Below are positions 8,308 through 16,759 of a stretch of 64,000 nt of DNA, in pieces. The notes below the pieces were generated by a model. The model did no database searches, was not told the DNA's origin, and was given only the letters and a program-made list of their open reading frames with translations. Within the stretch, counting starts at the first letter, position 1; the number at the start of each line of letters is the position of its first letter. The stretch is from Truepera radiovictrix DSM 17093. Lineage in GTDB: Bacteria > Deinococcota > Deinococci > Deinococcales > Trueperaceae. The stretch spans positions 3,196,399 through 3,260,398 of the forward strand of contig NC_014221.1 in the NCBI RefSeq assembly GCF_000092425.1. Reading direction: 5' to 3'. Position numbers and translations under genes: made by a program.

Positions 8308-8702
8308 CGACCCAAACGCCCATGCTACCCACCTTGGCCGTGATCATCGGCCTTCTACTTATCATCGCCGGGTTTCTCAGCTACCTGCTCGCCGGCGCCA
8401 CGAGCCTCACCGCCCTCATCCCCGCCTTTCTGGGGGGGCTGTTAGCGCTCTGCGGCTACATCGGGCAGCGCCACGAGGGCGCGCGCCGACACGCCATGCA
8501 CGCGGCGGCGGTCGTTGCGCTGCTCGGGTTTTTGGGCACCTTTAGCGGCGTGGTGTCCTTTTTCGTCCTCTTGGGCGGCGGCTTCGTGCTGCGCCCTTTC
8601 GCCGTCACCATGCAGGCGCTGACCGCCGTGTTGTGCGCCATTTTCTTGCTCCTCGCCGTGCGCTCGTTTGTCCAGGCGCGCCGCTGGCGGTCGCGGGAGT
8701 AA
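8304..8702 (+). CDS. Small four-helix membrane protein
   Basis: About 132 residues with four hydrophobic segments, LAVIIGLLLIIAGFLSYLLA, ALIPAFLGGLLALCGYI, AAAVVALLGFLGTFSGVVSFF and ALTAVLCAIFLLLAV, and a basic C-terminus (RRWRSRE). No known domain is recognised. The GTG at 8304 overlaps the ferredoxin stop (GTGA) and has an AAGGAGGG Shine-Dalgarno seven bases upstream, so it is translationally coupled to the ferredoxin gene. The ATG 18 bases later (8322) is an alternative start. Function unknown; a role as partner or anchor for the ferredoxin is only a guess from coupling. Confidence 0.8.
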   Translation: MTTQTPMLPTLAVIIGLLLIIAGFLSYLLAGATSLTALIPAFLGGLLALCGYIGQRHEGARRHAMHAAAVVALLGFLGTFSGVVSFFVLLGGGFVLRPFAVTMQALTAVLCAIFLLLAVRSFVQARRWRSRE

Positions 8703-8709
8703 CGTACGC

Positions 8710-8745
8710 CGCTGTGAGAGCGCCGACGCGGGCGCTCTCGCAGCG
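8710..8745. terminator. Bidirectional hairpin between convergent genes
   Basis: A 15-pair inverted repeat with one mismatch (CGCTGTGAGAGCGCC and GGCGCTCTCGCAGCG) around a 6-base loop. It lies just past the membrane-protein stop and before the convergent rhodopsin end. There is no clear T run. Confidence 0.6.
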
Positions 8746-8844
8746 TGACGGTTCACCACCCTCACCCCAACCCTCGGTCGGACGCTTTAGACCACGTTAG
8801 ACCACGCCAGCCGCGCGACCTGACCGCACCCGACCGAGAACCCG

Positions 8845-9729
8845 CTACGCCGTCTGCACCTCCCAGTCGTAACCTTCGGCCTTGCTCATGCGCGTCGCCG
8901 CGGCGGCGAGCAGGACGCCGTAGATCACCTTGGAGGTGACGTCGGCGACGGTGTAGGTTAGGTGCCGGGCCACGACGGCTGACTCGCTGAGCGCCGGCTC
9001 GAGCGAAAAGCTGTATAAGTAGGGCATCAAGTAGGCGCCCGGATAGAGCATCCAGGAGATGAGAAAAAGGGGCCAGATCGCGCCCAACATCCCCTTGGCC
9101 GAGTCCGGCGCGTTCTCGACCCCCTCTTTAATCACGCGCCGCATCACGATCAGGATGTGGATGAAAAAGACGGTCGAAATGCTGCCCCAGAGGAAGAAAA
9201 GACCCGGCCGGGTGACCTCGTAGAACTGACCGACGTAACCGGTAATGATCATCGCGACGCCCGAAAACCAGAACTGGTTGCGCACCGACGCAAACGAACT
9301 GCGGCTCAAGGTGACGACGAAGAGGATCTGAAAGAGCAGCATCGGCACGTCGATCAGCCAGTTGAGGTAGCGGTAACCGTTGTTAAAGAGGTCGCCGGCG
9401 GTGACGATACCCTCGACCCCCTCGGGGGCGAGCCTGTAGCGCGCCGTTGCGGGGTCGAACTGCAGGGCGCTGGTCCAGTTGAGCTGCTGGATCAGGAGCA
9501 GCAGAAAGGCCGAGACCATGACCACGACCGAGAGGATCGACGACATCCGGTAGCGCGGCCTAACCTGCCGGATCGTCAGGATAAAGTAGATGAGCGCCGC
9601 TAACATGATGGCGTAACCGACCGTCAGCACATGCGCCGACATCTGATAGGCCATCTCGGTGTAGCCCGATTCCAAACCTACGTAGTTCTCGAACGTGGCG
9701 TTACCCAAGCGGTGTGGAGACGGCTGCAT
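8845..9729 (-). CDS. NDQ-type microbial rhodopsin, predicted light-driven sodium pump
   Basis: A 294-residue seven-helix retinal protein. Helix C reads NWLIDVPMLLFQ, placing N123, D127 and Q134 at the three pump-defining positions. This NDQ triplet marks the Na+-pumping group (type member KR2), as opposed to DTD/DTE proton pumps. The retinal Schiff-base lysine is K267 in ADVTSKVIYG with its Asp at 263. The flanking segments NQFWFSG and MIITGYVGQFYEV closely match my memory of KR2. The ATG at 9729 has GGAGGT five bases upstream. No retinal-synthesis genes (blh, crt) are in the window. Ion specificity is inferred from the motif; such pumps can move protons when sodium is absent. Confidence 0.93.
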   Translation of the reverse strand: MQPSPHRLGNATFENYVGLESGYTEMAYQMSAHVLTVGYAIMLAALIYFILTIRQVRPRYRMSSILSVVVMVSAFLLLLIQQLNWTSALQFDPATARYRLAPEGVEGIVTAGDLFNNGYRYLNWLIDVPMLLFQILFVVTLSRSSFASVRNQFWFSGVAMIITGYVGQFYEVTRPGLFFLWGSISTVFFIHILIVMRRVIKEGVENAPDSAKGMLGAIWPLFLISWMLYPGAYLMPYLYSFSLEPALSESAVVARHLTYTVADVTSKVIYGVLLAAAATRMSKAEGYDWEVQTA

Positions 9730-10000
9730 AGAGACCTCCTACAGCGGGGGCAGAGGCACCGCGGTACCCAAAGCGCGCACAAGAACGGCCGTTCGTTAGA
9801 TAACCCTACACCAAAAACGAACAAAACATAGCGTTTTATGTCTCAAATGCTCAACAAACGTTCTTTTTGTGACACGTATGACATTGGTGCGTAAGGCGCA
9901 GAGGTCTCACAACACCGGCGGTCGCGGCTTTGTCACCGGCGGTCTCGTCGGCGTCAACCTGCAGCCAGCGCGTCCACACTGCCAGCCCGAGTGCTGCGCC
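9730..10000. other. AT-richer intergenic region with rhodopsin promoter candidates
   Basis: The stretch 9780-9885 is markedly AT-richer than its surroundings and must hold the rhodopsin promoter on the minus strand. It contains an inverted repeat ACATA-N6-TATGT near 9827-9842 and a direct repeat TGACA-CGTA-TGACA at 9870-9883. No confident -35/-10 pair was fixed. The rest, to the end of glycerate kinase at 10001, shows no gene. Confidence 0.4.
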
Positions 10001-11329
10001 TCACCCAAAGCGCTCCCGCCAAGCGCCCCGGGCGTCATCGACCAGCACCATCCGCACGTCGTTGACGTTCGTCAGCGTCGGGCCGGTTTTGACGAGCCCG
10101 CCGGCGCGCTCGAAAAAGGTGTAGGCGTCGTTCGCTCCCAGGTAGCGCCGCGCGGCGAGCGGCCCAAGCGTGCCCAGCGTCGCCGGCGTCACCAGCGCGC
10201 CCGCCGCATCCTCGGTGCCGTCGACCCCGTCGGTGTCGGCGGCGAGCGCGTAGACGTCCGGCAGGCCACCGAGGGAGAGCGCCAGCGAGAGGGCGAACTC
10301 GAGGTTGCGCCCCCCGCGCCCGGGCCCCCGCACCGTGACCGAGGTCTCGCCGCCCGAAAGGAGCACCGCGGGCGGGCGCACGGGCTGCCCGTAGCGCTTG
10401 ATCTGCCGCGCCACGGCGGCGTGCACCTTGGCGACCTCTCTCGCCTCGCCGGTCACCGCATCACCGAGGATCAGCGGCGTAACGCCGCGCGCCGCAAACC
10501 ACGCCGCGGCCGCCTCCAACATCCCTTGCGCGCTCCCGACGAGGCGGTTTTCGACCCGCGCGAAGAGGGGGTCGCCCGGTTTGGGCGTCTCGGGCACCTC
10601 GCCGCGGGCGCCCCGCTCCAGGTGGGCGCGCGCGGCGGGGGCGTCGATCTCGTAGCGCGTCAAGACCTCGAGCGCCTCCCCAAACGTCGTCGGGTCGGGG
10701 ACCGTCGGCCCCGACGCCACCGCCGCGAGATCGTCGCCGGGGACGTCCGAGAGGATGAGCGACACGACCCGCGCCGGGGAGGCGGCGCGGGCGAGGCCGC
10801 CCCCCTTGACCCGCGAGAGGTGCTTGCGCACGGCGTTCATCTCGCCGATCTCCGCTCCCGAGCGCAAGAGCGCGCGGGTGAGCGCCGCTTTCTCGGCGAG
10901 GGTCACGCCCTCTGGGGCGCAGAGGAGCGCCGACCCGCCCCCCGAGAGGAGGCAGAGCAGCAGGTCGTCTTCACGCAAGGACGCAGCGAGCGCCAGGATC
11001 CTCGAGCTCGCCTCGACCCCCGCTGCGTCCGGCACGGGGTGCGCCGCCTCGACGACCTCGAGCCGCTCGGGCCGCCGCGCCGGGTCCAGGTGGCCGTAGC
11101 GGGTGATCACGAGCCCCGTGACCGCGGCTTCCGGAGAGGCCGCGCGGAGGTGAGCTTCGGTCGCCCACGCCATCGCCGCGGCCGCCTTGCCCGCCCCTAC
11201 GACGACGAGCCGCCCCTTTGGCGGGGGCGGCAGGTGCGCGCCCAGCACCCGCGCCGGATCGACCGCCTCGAGCGCGTGCGCGAGCGCCCCGCGCAGGAGC
11301 TCAGGCGCCGCTCGCGGGCCTACCGCCAC
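10001..11329 (-). CDS. Glycerate 2-kinase (DUF4147/MOFRL family)
   Basis: A 442-residue glycerate kinase of the MOFRL type, which makes 2-phosphoglycerate in the serine or glyoxylate routes. Visible marks are the N-terminal GRLVVVGAGKAAAAMA loop (about 37-52), the segment LLSGGGSALLCAPEGVTLAEK, and the C-terminal MOFRL domain with LSGGETSVTVRGPGRGGRN and ALAADTDGVDGTEDAAGALV. The GTG at 11329 is the only usual start in frame near the conserved region. A leaderless 17-codon reading frame starts at 11373 and runs over this GTG in another frame. Substrate hydroxypyruvate or tartronate cannot be excluded. Confidence 0.9.
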   Translation of the reverse strand: MAVGPRAAPELLRGALAHALEAVDPARVLGAHLPPPPKGRLVVVGAGKAAAAMAWATEAHLRAASPEAAVTGLVITRYGHLDPARRPERLEVVEAAHPVPDAAGVEASSRILALAASLREDDLLLCLLSGGGSALLCAPEGVTLAEKAALTRALLRSGAEIGEMNAVRKHLSRVKGGGLARAASPARVVSLILSDVPGDDLAAVASGPTVPDPTTFGEALEVLTRYEIDAPAARAHLERGARGEVPETPKPGDPLFARVENRLVGSAQGMLEAAAAWFAARGVTPLILGDAVTGEAREVAKVHAAVARQIKRYGQPVRPPAVLLSGGETSVTVRGPGRGGRNLEFALSLALSLGGLPDVYALAADTDGVDGTEDAAGALVTPATLGTLGPLAARRYLGANDAYTFFERAGGLVKTGPTLTNVNDVRMVLVDDARGAWRERFG

Positions 11330-11373
11330 GCCCCGGCCCCCTGACCTGCGTGGGCTCGCTGCCTTCTCGCCAT
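11320..11373 (-). CDS. Candidate 17-codon leader peptide ahead of glycerate kinase
   Basis: A TAAGGT -10 box (11385 to 11380) lies exactly six bases before an ATG at 11373, the same spacing as at other leaderless genes here. This ATG is out of frame with glycerate kinase. It reads 17 codons, rich in Arg, Ala and Gly, to a TAG at 11320-11322, overlapping the GTG start of the kinase at 11329. It may set up translational coupling. Alternatively it is chance, or a nearby frame error hides a longer kinase N-terminus. Confidence 0.3.
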   Translation of the reverse strand: MARRQRAHAGQGAGAWR

Positions 11374-11433
11374 GCGCCCACCTTACTACGCGCGCCCCGA
11401 ACGCGTGCGGCCCGCACCCCACCGGGCGGCCGG

Positions 11434-11439
11434 TATGAT
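11434..11439 (+). promoter_or_regulatory. -10 box of the gldC-like gene (leaderless)
   Basis: TATGAT followed by six bases and the ATG at 11446; no Shine-Dalgarno can fit in between. Confidence 0.65.
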
Positions 11440-11445
11440 GCCCCT

Positions 11446-11793
11446 ATGAGCCGAACCGCCGACATCCGCATCGCCGTCACCCGCAGTGGCGACGGCGACA
11501 TCGGGCGCATCCGCTGGAGCGCCACCGACGCCCCCGTCTCGGGCCCCCAGGACGCCAAGGCGATGTTTTTGGCCCTCTGGGACGCCGAAGCGCGCACCTC
11601 GCTGCGCATCGACCTGTGGACGCATGACATGACGGTCGACGACATGAACGACTTCGTCTTCCAAACGCTCCTCACCTTGGGCGACACCTACCACAACGCT
11701 ACCAAGGACGTCGAGCTGATGGCTGAAATCAAGACCTTCGCCCGCACCTTTGCGGAAAAAGCGGCGAAAGCCGCCGCCCGCGCGCGCGGCTAG
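11446..11793 (+). CDS. gldC: GldC-like protein
   Basis: A 115-residue protein resembling the gliding-motility-associated GldC family of Bacteroidetes. Recognisable blocks are the N-terminal beta-strand region ending in IRWSATDAP, then AKAMFLALWDAEARTSLRIDLWT, the motif HDMTVDDMNDFVFQT and a C-terminal helix with FARTFAEK. No signal peptide, so it is cytoplasmic. None of the other gliding genes are present in the window, so motility is not implied; similar proteins occur in non-gliding bacteria. It is followed two bases later by the epimerase-like gene and is probably in the same operon. The family call rests on remembered sequence pattern. Confidence 0.8.
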   Translation: MSRTADIRIAVTRSGDGDIGRIRWSATDAPVSGPQDAKAMFLALWDAEARTSLRIDLWTHDMTVDDMNDFVFQTLLTLGDTYHNATKDVELMAEIKTFARTFAEKAAKAAARARG

Positions 11794-11795
11794 CG

Positions 11796-12605
11796 ATGCG
11801 CATCGGCATCCTCGGGTGCGGCTGGGTCGGCGCGGCGCTCGGCAGGGTGCTCGTCGCGCGCGGCCACGCCGTGACGGGGACGGTGACGACCCCGGACGGA
11901 CTGGCGGCGCTCGAGGCCGCCGGCATCCGCGCGGTGCAGCTTGTGCTCACCCCCGCCCTCGTGGGCGACCCGGCGGACCTCTTCGAGGCCGACGCCCTCG
12001 TGCTGACGCTCCCCCCCAAACGCCGCGCCGACGACGTGCGGACGCGCTACCCGGCGCAGATCGCCGAGGCGCTGCGCCACACCCCAGCGACGACCCACGT
12101 GCTCTTTACCGGCTCGACCTCGGTCTACGCCGACGGGACGCTCGAGGCGCGGGGGCGCGAGGTCCGCGAGGCGGACGCGGGCGGCGCGGTGAGCGCGAGC
12201 GGCGCCGCCCTCCTCGCGGCCGAAGCGCTCCTCCGCGAACGGCGCGCCACCGTGCTGCGCCTCGCCGGGCTCTACGGCTACGACCGGCAACCGGGCCAGC
12301 GGCTCGCGGGGCGCGAGGTCACGGGCGGCGACGCGCGGGTCAACCTCGTCCACCGCGACGACGTCGTCGCGGTGATGACGCGCGTGCTCGAGGAGGGGCT
12401 CTGGGGGGAGACCCTCAACGTCTGCGCCCCCTTGCACCCCACCCGCCGCGCGCTCTACACCCGCTACGCCGCGCGCAGCGGCCTCCCTCCGCCCCGCTTC
12501 GTCCCGCCCCACGCGGTCCCCTTCAAGGTGGTGCGCAGCGACAAGCTGGCGCAGACGCTCGGGTACCGCTTCATCCACCCCGACCCCTCAGCCGACGCAC
12601 CCTAG
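11796..12605 (+). CDS. NAD(P)-dependent epimerase/dehydratase-like SDR (YeeZ-like)
   Basis: An extended short-chain dehydrogenase-like protein of 269 residues. The nucleotide-binding motif is GILGCGWVGAALG (residues 4-16), followed by a Ser/Thr-rich LFTGSTSVYADG strand where the catalytic Ser sits. The usual YxxxK is not obvious: the matching region reads VSASGAALLAAEALL. Activity may therefore be lost or altered, as in other YeeZ-type proteins. The ATG at 11796 lies two bases after the gldC-like stop. Substrate unknown. Confidence 0.8.
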   Translation: MRIGILGCGWVGAALGRVLVARGHAVTGTVTTPDGLAALEAAGIRAVQLVLTPALVGDPADLFEADALVLTLPPKRRADDVRTRYPAQIAEALRHTPATTHVLFTGSTSVYADGTLEARGREVREADAGGAVSASGAALLAAEALLRERRATVLRLAGLYGYDRQPGQRLAGREVTGGDARVNLVHRDDVVAVMTRVLEEGLWGETLNVCAPLHPTRRALYTRYAARSGLPPPRFVPPHAVPFKVVRSDKLAQTLGYRFIHPDPSADAP

Positions 12606-12638
12606 CGCGTCCCCCCTCACCCTTCGTGGAGGCCGCCC

Positions 12639-13022
12639 GTGAAAACCCCGCTCACGTTCGCCCTTTTGAGCGCGCTCGCCGCTTCGGCGGCCGCTACCGC
12701 CCCCCAGGACGCCCTGTTCGACCTGAGAGCGGCGCTGGTTCAGAACCTGCGCGTCGTCGAAACGGTCTGCCCCACGGGGCTCGCGCTCGCAGCGCCGCGG
12801 TGCTTCGAGCACGGCTACCCCAGCGTGTTCGACTTTAAAGAGGCGCTTGGCGCCCTCGAGCTCGAACCCACCGAGCTCTGGCATACCACCACCCTCGTCG
12901 CCGGCGGCGACGCGGGACCCGCCTACAGCGCGTCGTTCCGGACGCCGCGTGACCTGCGCGTCACCTTGACCTTCGTCGAGGGGACGCTGCTGGTGCTCGA
13001 GGCCGAGGACGAGACCCCGTAG
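12639..13022 (+). CDS. Exported protein of unknown function
   Basis: A 127-residue protein with a clear signal peptide (KTPLTFALLSALAASAAATA; cleavage probably after about residue 20). The mature part is about 105 residues with two cysteines (in VETVCPTG and PRCFEHG) that could form a disulfide, and ends with beta-strand-like segments. No family is recognised. The GTG at 12639 has a GTGGAGG Shine-Dalgarno seven bases upstream. It follows the SDR gene by 33 bases and may be co-transcribed. Confidence 0.7.
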   Translation: MKTPLTFALLSALAASAAATAPQDALFDLRAALVQNLRVVETVCPTGLALAAPRCFEHGYPSVFDFKEALGALELEPTELWHTTTLVAGGDAGPAYSASFRTPRDLRVTLTFVEGTLLVLEAEDETP

Positions 13023-13149
13023 CTCGGGCCGTCGCCGCGGCCCCGGGCTTCTGCCCCCGCCAGACCGAGACCGGTGTGCGGGGAGAGGTGTAACGCGGGT
13101 GGTGTTTTCGTCACCCCCATAGGCCACAGTGATGCGCGCAAGCAGCGTT

Positions 13150-13155
13150 TATAGT
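13150..13155 (+). promoter_or_regulatory. Candidate -10 box upstream of the acyl-CoA synthetase
   Basis: TATAGT lies about 160 bases before the synthetase ATG, implying a long leader. The leader has a stem CCGACCG/CGGTCGG near 13242-13263. Nothing else recognisable was seen between 13023 and 13317, and no convincing -35 box. Confidence 0.4.
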
Positions 13156-13317
13156 AAAGGAACACCCCAACGTCCGGCGGCAGCGCGTCCGGGCCGACCT
13201 GTCGACCCTCCGCCTCGCGGTGAAGGGCGTTCTAGACGCGTCGCCGACCGGACCCTTCGGTCGGACCCGACCGCCACGACGTCCTAAGCCTGCAACGGCA
13301 GCTTGCGGAGGAGAACC

Positions 13318-15246
13318 ATGAACGTAGCGCCGATGAACGCGGCGTCGCCCCAGACGGCGCCCCCCACGCCCGTCCACACCGCCTCGCCGCAGGCGGGGCG
13401 CGTCCTCTTGGGGCGCACCCTGCCCTCGCTTTTAGACGAGGCGTGCCACAACAACCCGAACCCGCTCGCCTTTAACCAGCCGACCCCGTCGGGGTGGAAG
13501 ACGCTCTCCACCGAAGCGTTTCGCGCTCGAGCGGAGGCGCTCGCGCTGAGCTTCGCCGACCTGGGCCTCGCCCACGGCGACCGGATGGCGCTCTACACCC
13601 ATAGCGACCTGTCGTTCTGCCTCCCGGATATGGCGGGGCTCATCATGGGGGTCGTCGGCGTCCCCTTGTACCTCACCCACGGCGACGAGGCGTTTCGCTT
13701 TATCCTCGGGCAGACCGAACCCAAGCTGCTCGTCGTCTCCGACGAGGCGCTCTTGGAGAAGATGGCGCCGCACGTGCGCGCCGCCAAGATCCCCCACGTG
13801 CTCCTCGGCGACCCCTTCGAGAGCCCCGCGCCCGAAGCGCTGCGGGCGCTCCAGGACCGCCTCGGGGAGGCGCAGCTGCACACCCTCACGGCGCTCGTCG
13901 AGCGCGGCGAGGCGCTGCGAGCGGAGAACCCGGGGGCGCTCAAGCGGCTGCGGGAGAGGGTCCAAGCCGACGACCTCGCGACCATCATCTACACCTCGGG
14001 GACGACGGGCCGCCCCAAAGGGGTGATGCTCAGCCAGCAGAACATCTCCTCAAACGCGCTCGCCGCCTTTAGCGGGTTGCCGGGGCTCAAGCGCGGGGGC
14101 GAGACGGCGCTCTCGTTCCTGCCGCTCACGCACATTTTCGCCCGCACCCTGCACTACGGCCTCACGGCGTGGGGTACGGCGGTCTACTTCAGCGCCCCGG
14201 AGACGGTGCGCGACCACCTCAAAGAGGTGCAGCCGACGATCCTCGCGACCGTGCCGCGCGTGCTCGAAAAAGTCTACGAGGGCATCTTAAAAGCGGGGGG
14301 CGAACTGACCGGGGTGAAAAAGTCGCTGTTCGACTGGTCGGTGTCGCTCGCCCGCCGCTACGACCCCGAAAAGGGGACCTCGACGTTCTACAGCACCCAA
14401 CGGCTCGCCGCCGACAAACTCGTCTACGACAAGTGGCGCGAGGCGCTCGGCAGCCGCCTGCGGCTGGTGATCGTCGGCGGCGCGGCGCTGCGGCCTGAGC
14501 TGGTGCGCGTCTTCGGCGCCGCCGGTATTCACGTGCTGCAGGGCTACGGGCTGACCGAGACGAGCCCGATCATCTCGTACAACCGGCCGCACGCCAACCG
14601 GCCCGGCACCGTCGGTCAGCTTCTCGCCGGGGTCGAGGTCAAAATCAGCCCTCAGGGCGAGATCCTTACCCGCGGCCCGCACGTCATGAAGGGCTACTTC
14701 AACGCCCCCGAGGAGACCGCCAAGGTGCTCGACGCCGACGGCTGGCTGCACACCGGCGACCTGGGCGAGATGTCGGACGACGGGTTTCTCACGATCACCG
14801 GGAGGCTCAAAAACCTCTTCAAGCTCTCGACCGGCAAGTTCGTCATGCCACAACCCCTCGAGGGGCGGCTCGAGGAGAGCCCCTTGGTCGAGCACGCGCT
14901 CGTCGTCGGCGAGGGCGAAAAGTACACCGCCGCGCTCCTCTTCCTGGCCCCCGACACCGACCCCGGCGCTACCCAAGAGGCGCTCCGCGAGCTCGTGCGC
15001 GCGGCCAACCGCGACCTGCCGGCGTGGTCGCAGATTAAACGCGCGGCCTTGGTGCGGGGCACGTTGAGCGTCGACAACGGCCTGCTCACCCCGACGCTCA
15101 AAGTCAGGCGCCCGCAGGTGCTCGCCAAGTACGAAGGCGTGCTCGAGGCGCTCTTCGGCCGCGCCCCCCACGCTGAAGGCCCAGCGTCGGAGGACTTTAG
15201 TATCCTAGAGGTGTCGGAGGCGCCCGCCAAAGGGGCGACGGCGTAG
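13318..15246 (+). CDS. Long-chain fatty-acid--CoA ligase (AMP-forming)
   Basis: A 642-residue member of the ANL adenylating family, closest to FadD/FAA1-type long-chain acyl-CoA synthetases with the large linker domain. The P-loop motif [16 protein letters not shown] lies at about 223-238, the A5-type motif [16 protein letters not shown] at about 406-421, and the hinge and C-terminal lid begin at [21 protein letters not shown]. The C-terminal catalytic Lys region ([10 protein letters not shown]) is present. The ATG at 13318 is preceded by GGAGGAGAA. It sits just before the acyl-CoA dehydrogenase, so together they make a beta-oxidation pair. Confidence 0.92.
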   Translation: MNVAPMNAASPQTAPPTPVHTASPQAGRVLLGRTLPSLLDEACHNNPNPLAFNQPTPSGWKTLSTEAFRARAEALALSFADLGLAHGDRMALYTHSDLSFCLPDMAGLIMGVVGVPLYLTHGDEAFRFILGQTEPKLLVVSDEALLEKMAPHVRAAKIPHVLLGDPFESPAPEALRALQDRLGEAQLHTLTALVERGEALRAENPGALKRLRERVQADDLATIIYTSGTTGRPKGVMLSQQNISSNALAAFSGLPGLKRGGETALSFLPLTHIFARTLHYGLTAWGTAVYFSAPETVRDHLKEVQPTILATVPRVLEKVYEGILKAGGELTGVKKSLFDWSVSLARRYDPEKGTSTFYSTQRLAADKLVYDKWREALGSRLRLVIVGGAALRPELVRVFGAAGIHVLQGYGLTETSPIISYNRPHANRPGTVGQLLAGVEVKISPQGEILTRGPHVMKGYFNAPEETAKVLDADGWLHTGDLGEMSDDGFLTITGRLKNLFKLSTGKFVMPQPLEGRLEESPLVEHALVVGEGEKYTAALLFLAPDTDPGATQEALRELVRAANRDLPAWSQIKRAALVRGTLSVDNGLLTPTLKVRRPQVLAKYEGVLEALFGRAPHAEGPASEDFSILEVSEAPAKGATA

Positions 15247-15307
15247 CCTCCCAAAACCGCCTACCACCCGTTACCAGCACCGGAAATCCGGTAGAAAGCA
15301 AGGACGC

Positions 15308-16663
15308 ATGATGGCACTTAAAGACATGGGGAAAGTGATGGCGCTCGCCAGCAAGATCGATATGGCCAAGGTCGCCAAACTGTCGGAGAAAGTCGACCTC
15401 AACGAGCTGCTCGGGTTGGTGTCCAACATGGACGAAAAGACCCTCAAGCAGATGATGAAGCTCGCCGCGCCCAAAACGCCCAAAGCGCCGCCCGAGATTA
15501 ACGGCGACTTCTACGATATCGGCGCGCTCCTCACGCCGCGGCAGCGCGAGATCCAGCTGCGGGTACGCGCGTTTATGGAGCGCGAGGTCGAACCCATCAT
15601 CAACGACTACTGGCAACGCGACGAGTTTCCAAAGGAGCTCATCGGCAAGTTTCGCGAGCTCGACCTGATCAAGGAGATCTTCGACGACGAGGGCAACCGC
15701 ACCCCCGACGCCGCCGTTTTAGAGGGCATTACGGGGATGGAGATGGCCCGCGTCGACGTCTCGACCACCACCTTTTTCGGGGTGCACGCGGGGCTCGCCA
15801 TGTGCTCGATTTTGGTCGGCGGCTCCGAGGCGCAGCGGCGCGAGTGGCTCCCCCGGATGCGCCGCTTCGAGGTCATCGGGGCGTTCGGCCTCACCGAACC
15901 GGAGGTCGGTTCGGCCATCTCGCAGGGGATGACCACGACCTGCCGCCGCGAGGGCGACACCTGGGTGTTAAACGGCGAAAAGTACTGGATCGGCAACGCG
16001 ACCTTTAGCGACATCACCATCGTTTGGGCGCGCGACGAGGCCGACAACCAGGTCAAGGGGTTTATCGTCCGCCGCGACAACCCCGGCTTTAGCGTCCGCA
16101 AGATCGCGAACAAGATCGCCCTGCGCGCGGTTGAAAACGGTCACATCACGCTTCAAAACTGCCGCGTTCCGGAGAGCGACCGGCTGCAAAACGCCACCTC
16201 GTTTCGCACCACCGCCGACGTCTTGCGCATGACCCGCGCCGGCGTCGCTTGGCAGGGGGTCGGCTGCGCCATGGGCGCGTATGAAAAGTCGCTCGCCTAT
16301 GCCCAGAAGCGCCTGCAGTTCGGCCGCCCCATCGCCAACTTCCAGCTCGTGCAGAACCTCTTGGTGCAGATGCTCGGCAACGTCACCGCGATGCAGACGA
16401 TGTGCTTCCGGCTCGCGCAGCTCCAGGACGCGGGCGTGATGACCGACGAGCAGGCGTCTTTGGCGAAGGTGTTTACCGCCAAGCGCTGCCGCGAGACGGT
16501 GGCCTTGGCGCGCGAGCTGCACGGCGGTAAGGGGATCCTCTTGGACCACCACGTGGCGCGCTACTTCGCCGACACCGAGGCCATCTACTCGTACGAGGGC
16601 ACGAACGAGATCAACACGCTCGTCGTCGGGCGCGCGATCACCGGAACCGGGGCGTTCGTCTAA
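15308..16663 (+). CDS. Acyl-CoA dehydrogenase with N-terminal extension
   Basis: Flavoprotein of 451 residues. After about 65 extra residues (Lys/Leu/Met-rich, amphipathic, ending PKAPPEING) comes the usual fold: helical N-domain, the FAD-contacting beta domain ([25 protein letters not shown]) and the C-terminal helical domain with [14 protein letters not shown] and [19 protein letters not shown]. The catalytic base is expected in YEGTNEIN (E about 430), placed as in glutaryl-CoA and short/medium-chain dehydrogenases. The ATG at 15308 has AAGGA upstream. The substrate is uncertain; the GRAITG ending also occurs in glutaryl-CoA dehydrogenases. Probably co-transcribed with the acyl-CoA ligase. 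Confidence 0.9.
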   Translation: MMALKDMGKVMALASKIDMAKVAKLSEKVDLNELLGLVSNMDEKTLKQMMKLAAPKTPKAPPEINGDFYDIGALLTPRQREIQLRVRAFMEREVEPIINDYWQRDEFPKELIGKFRELDLIKEIFDDEGNRTPDAAVLEGITGMEMARVDVSTTTFFGVHAGLAMCSILVGGSEAQRREWLPRMRRFEVIGAFGLTEPEVGSAISQGMTTTCRREGDTWVLNGEKYWIGNATFSDITIVWARDEADNQVKGFIVRRDNPGFSVRKIANKIALRAVENGHITLQNCRVPESDRLQNATSFRTTADVLRMTRAGVAWQGVGCAMGAYEKSLAYAQKRLQFGRPIANFQLVQNLLVQMLGNVTAMQTMCFRLAQLQDAGVMTDEQASLAKVFTAKRCRETVALARELHGGKGILLDHHVARYFADTEAIYSYEGTNEINTLVVGRAITGTGAFV

Positions 16664-16690
16664 ACCGCAAGGCGGCGCCGCAATAGCGAA

Positions 16691-16728
16691 GCAGGCGCTA
16701 GCGTGAAAGCGCTGCGCCTGCTCGCTTT
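16691..16728 (+). terminator. Rho-independent terminator after the acyl-CoA dehydrogenase
   Basis: An imperfect stem (GCAGGCGCTAGCG with CGCTGCGCCTGC, one bulge) is followed by TCGCTTTTGCTGTTG. It sits 27 bases past the dehydrogenase stop. Confidence 0.6.
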
Positions 16729-16759
16729 TGCTGTTGTACCTGCTGCTCTCGCCCTGGCG

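Noticed and set aside
9869-11344. Long plus-strand open frame (491 codons) opposite glycerate kinase
   Set aside because: Composition is Arg/Pro/Gly-rich with no family pattern; it is the GC-driven shadow of the minus-strand glycerate kinase, which has clear motifs.
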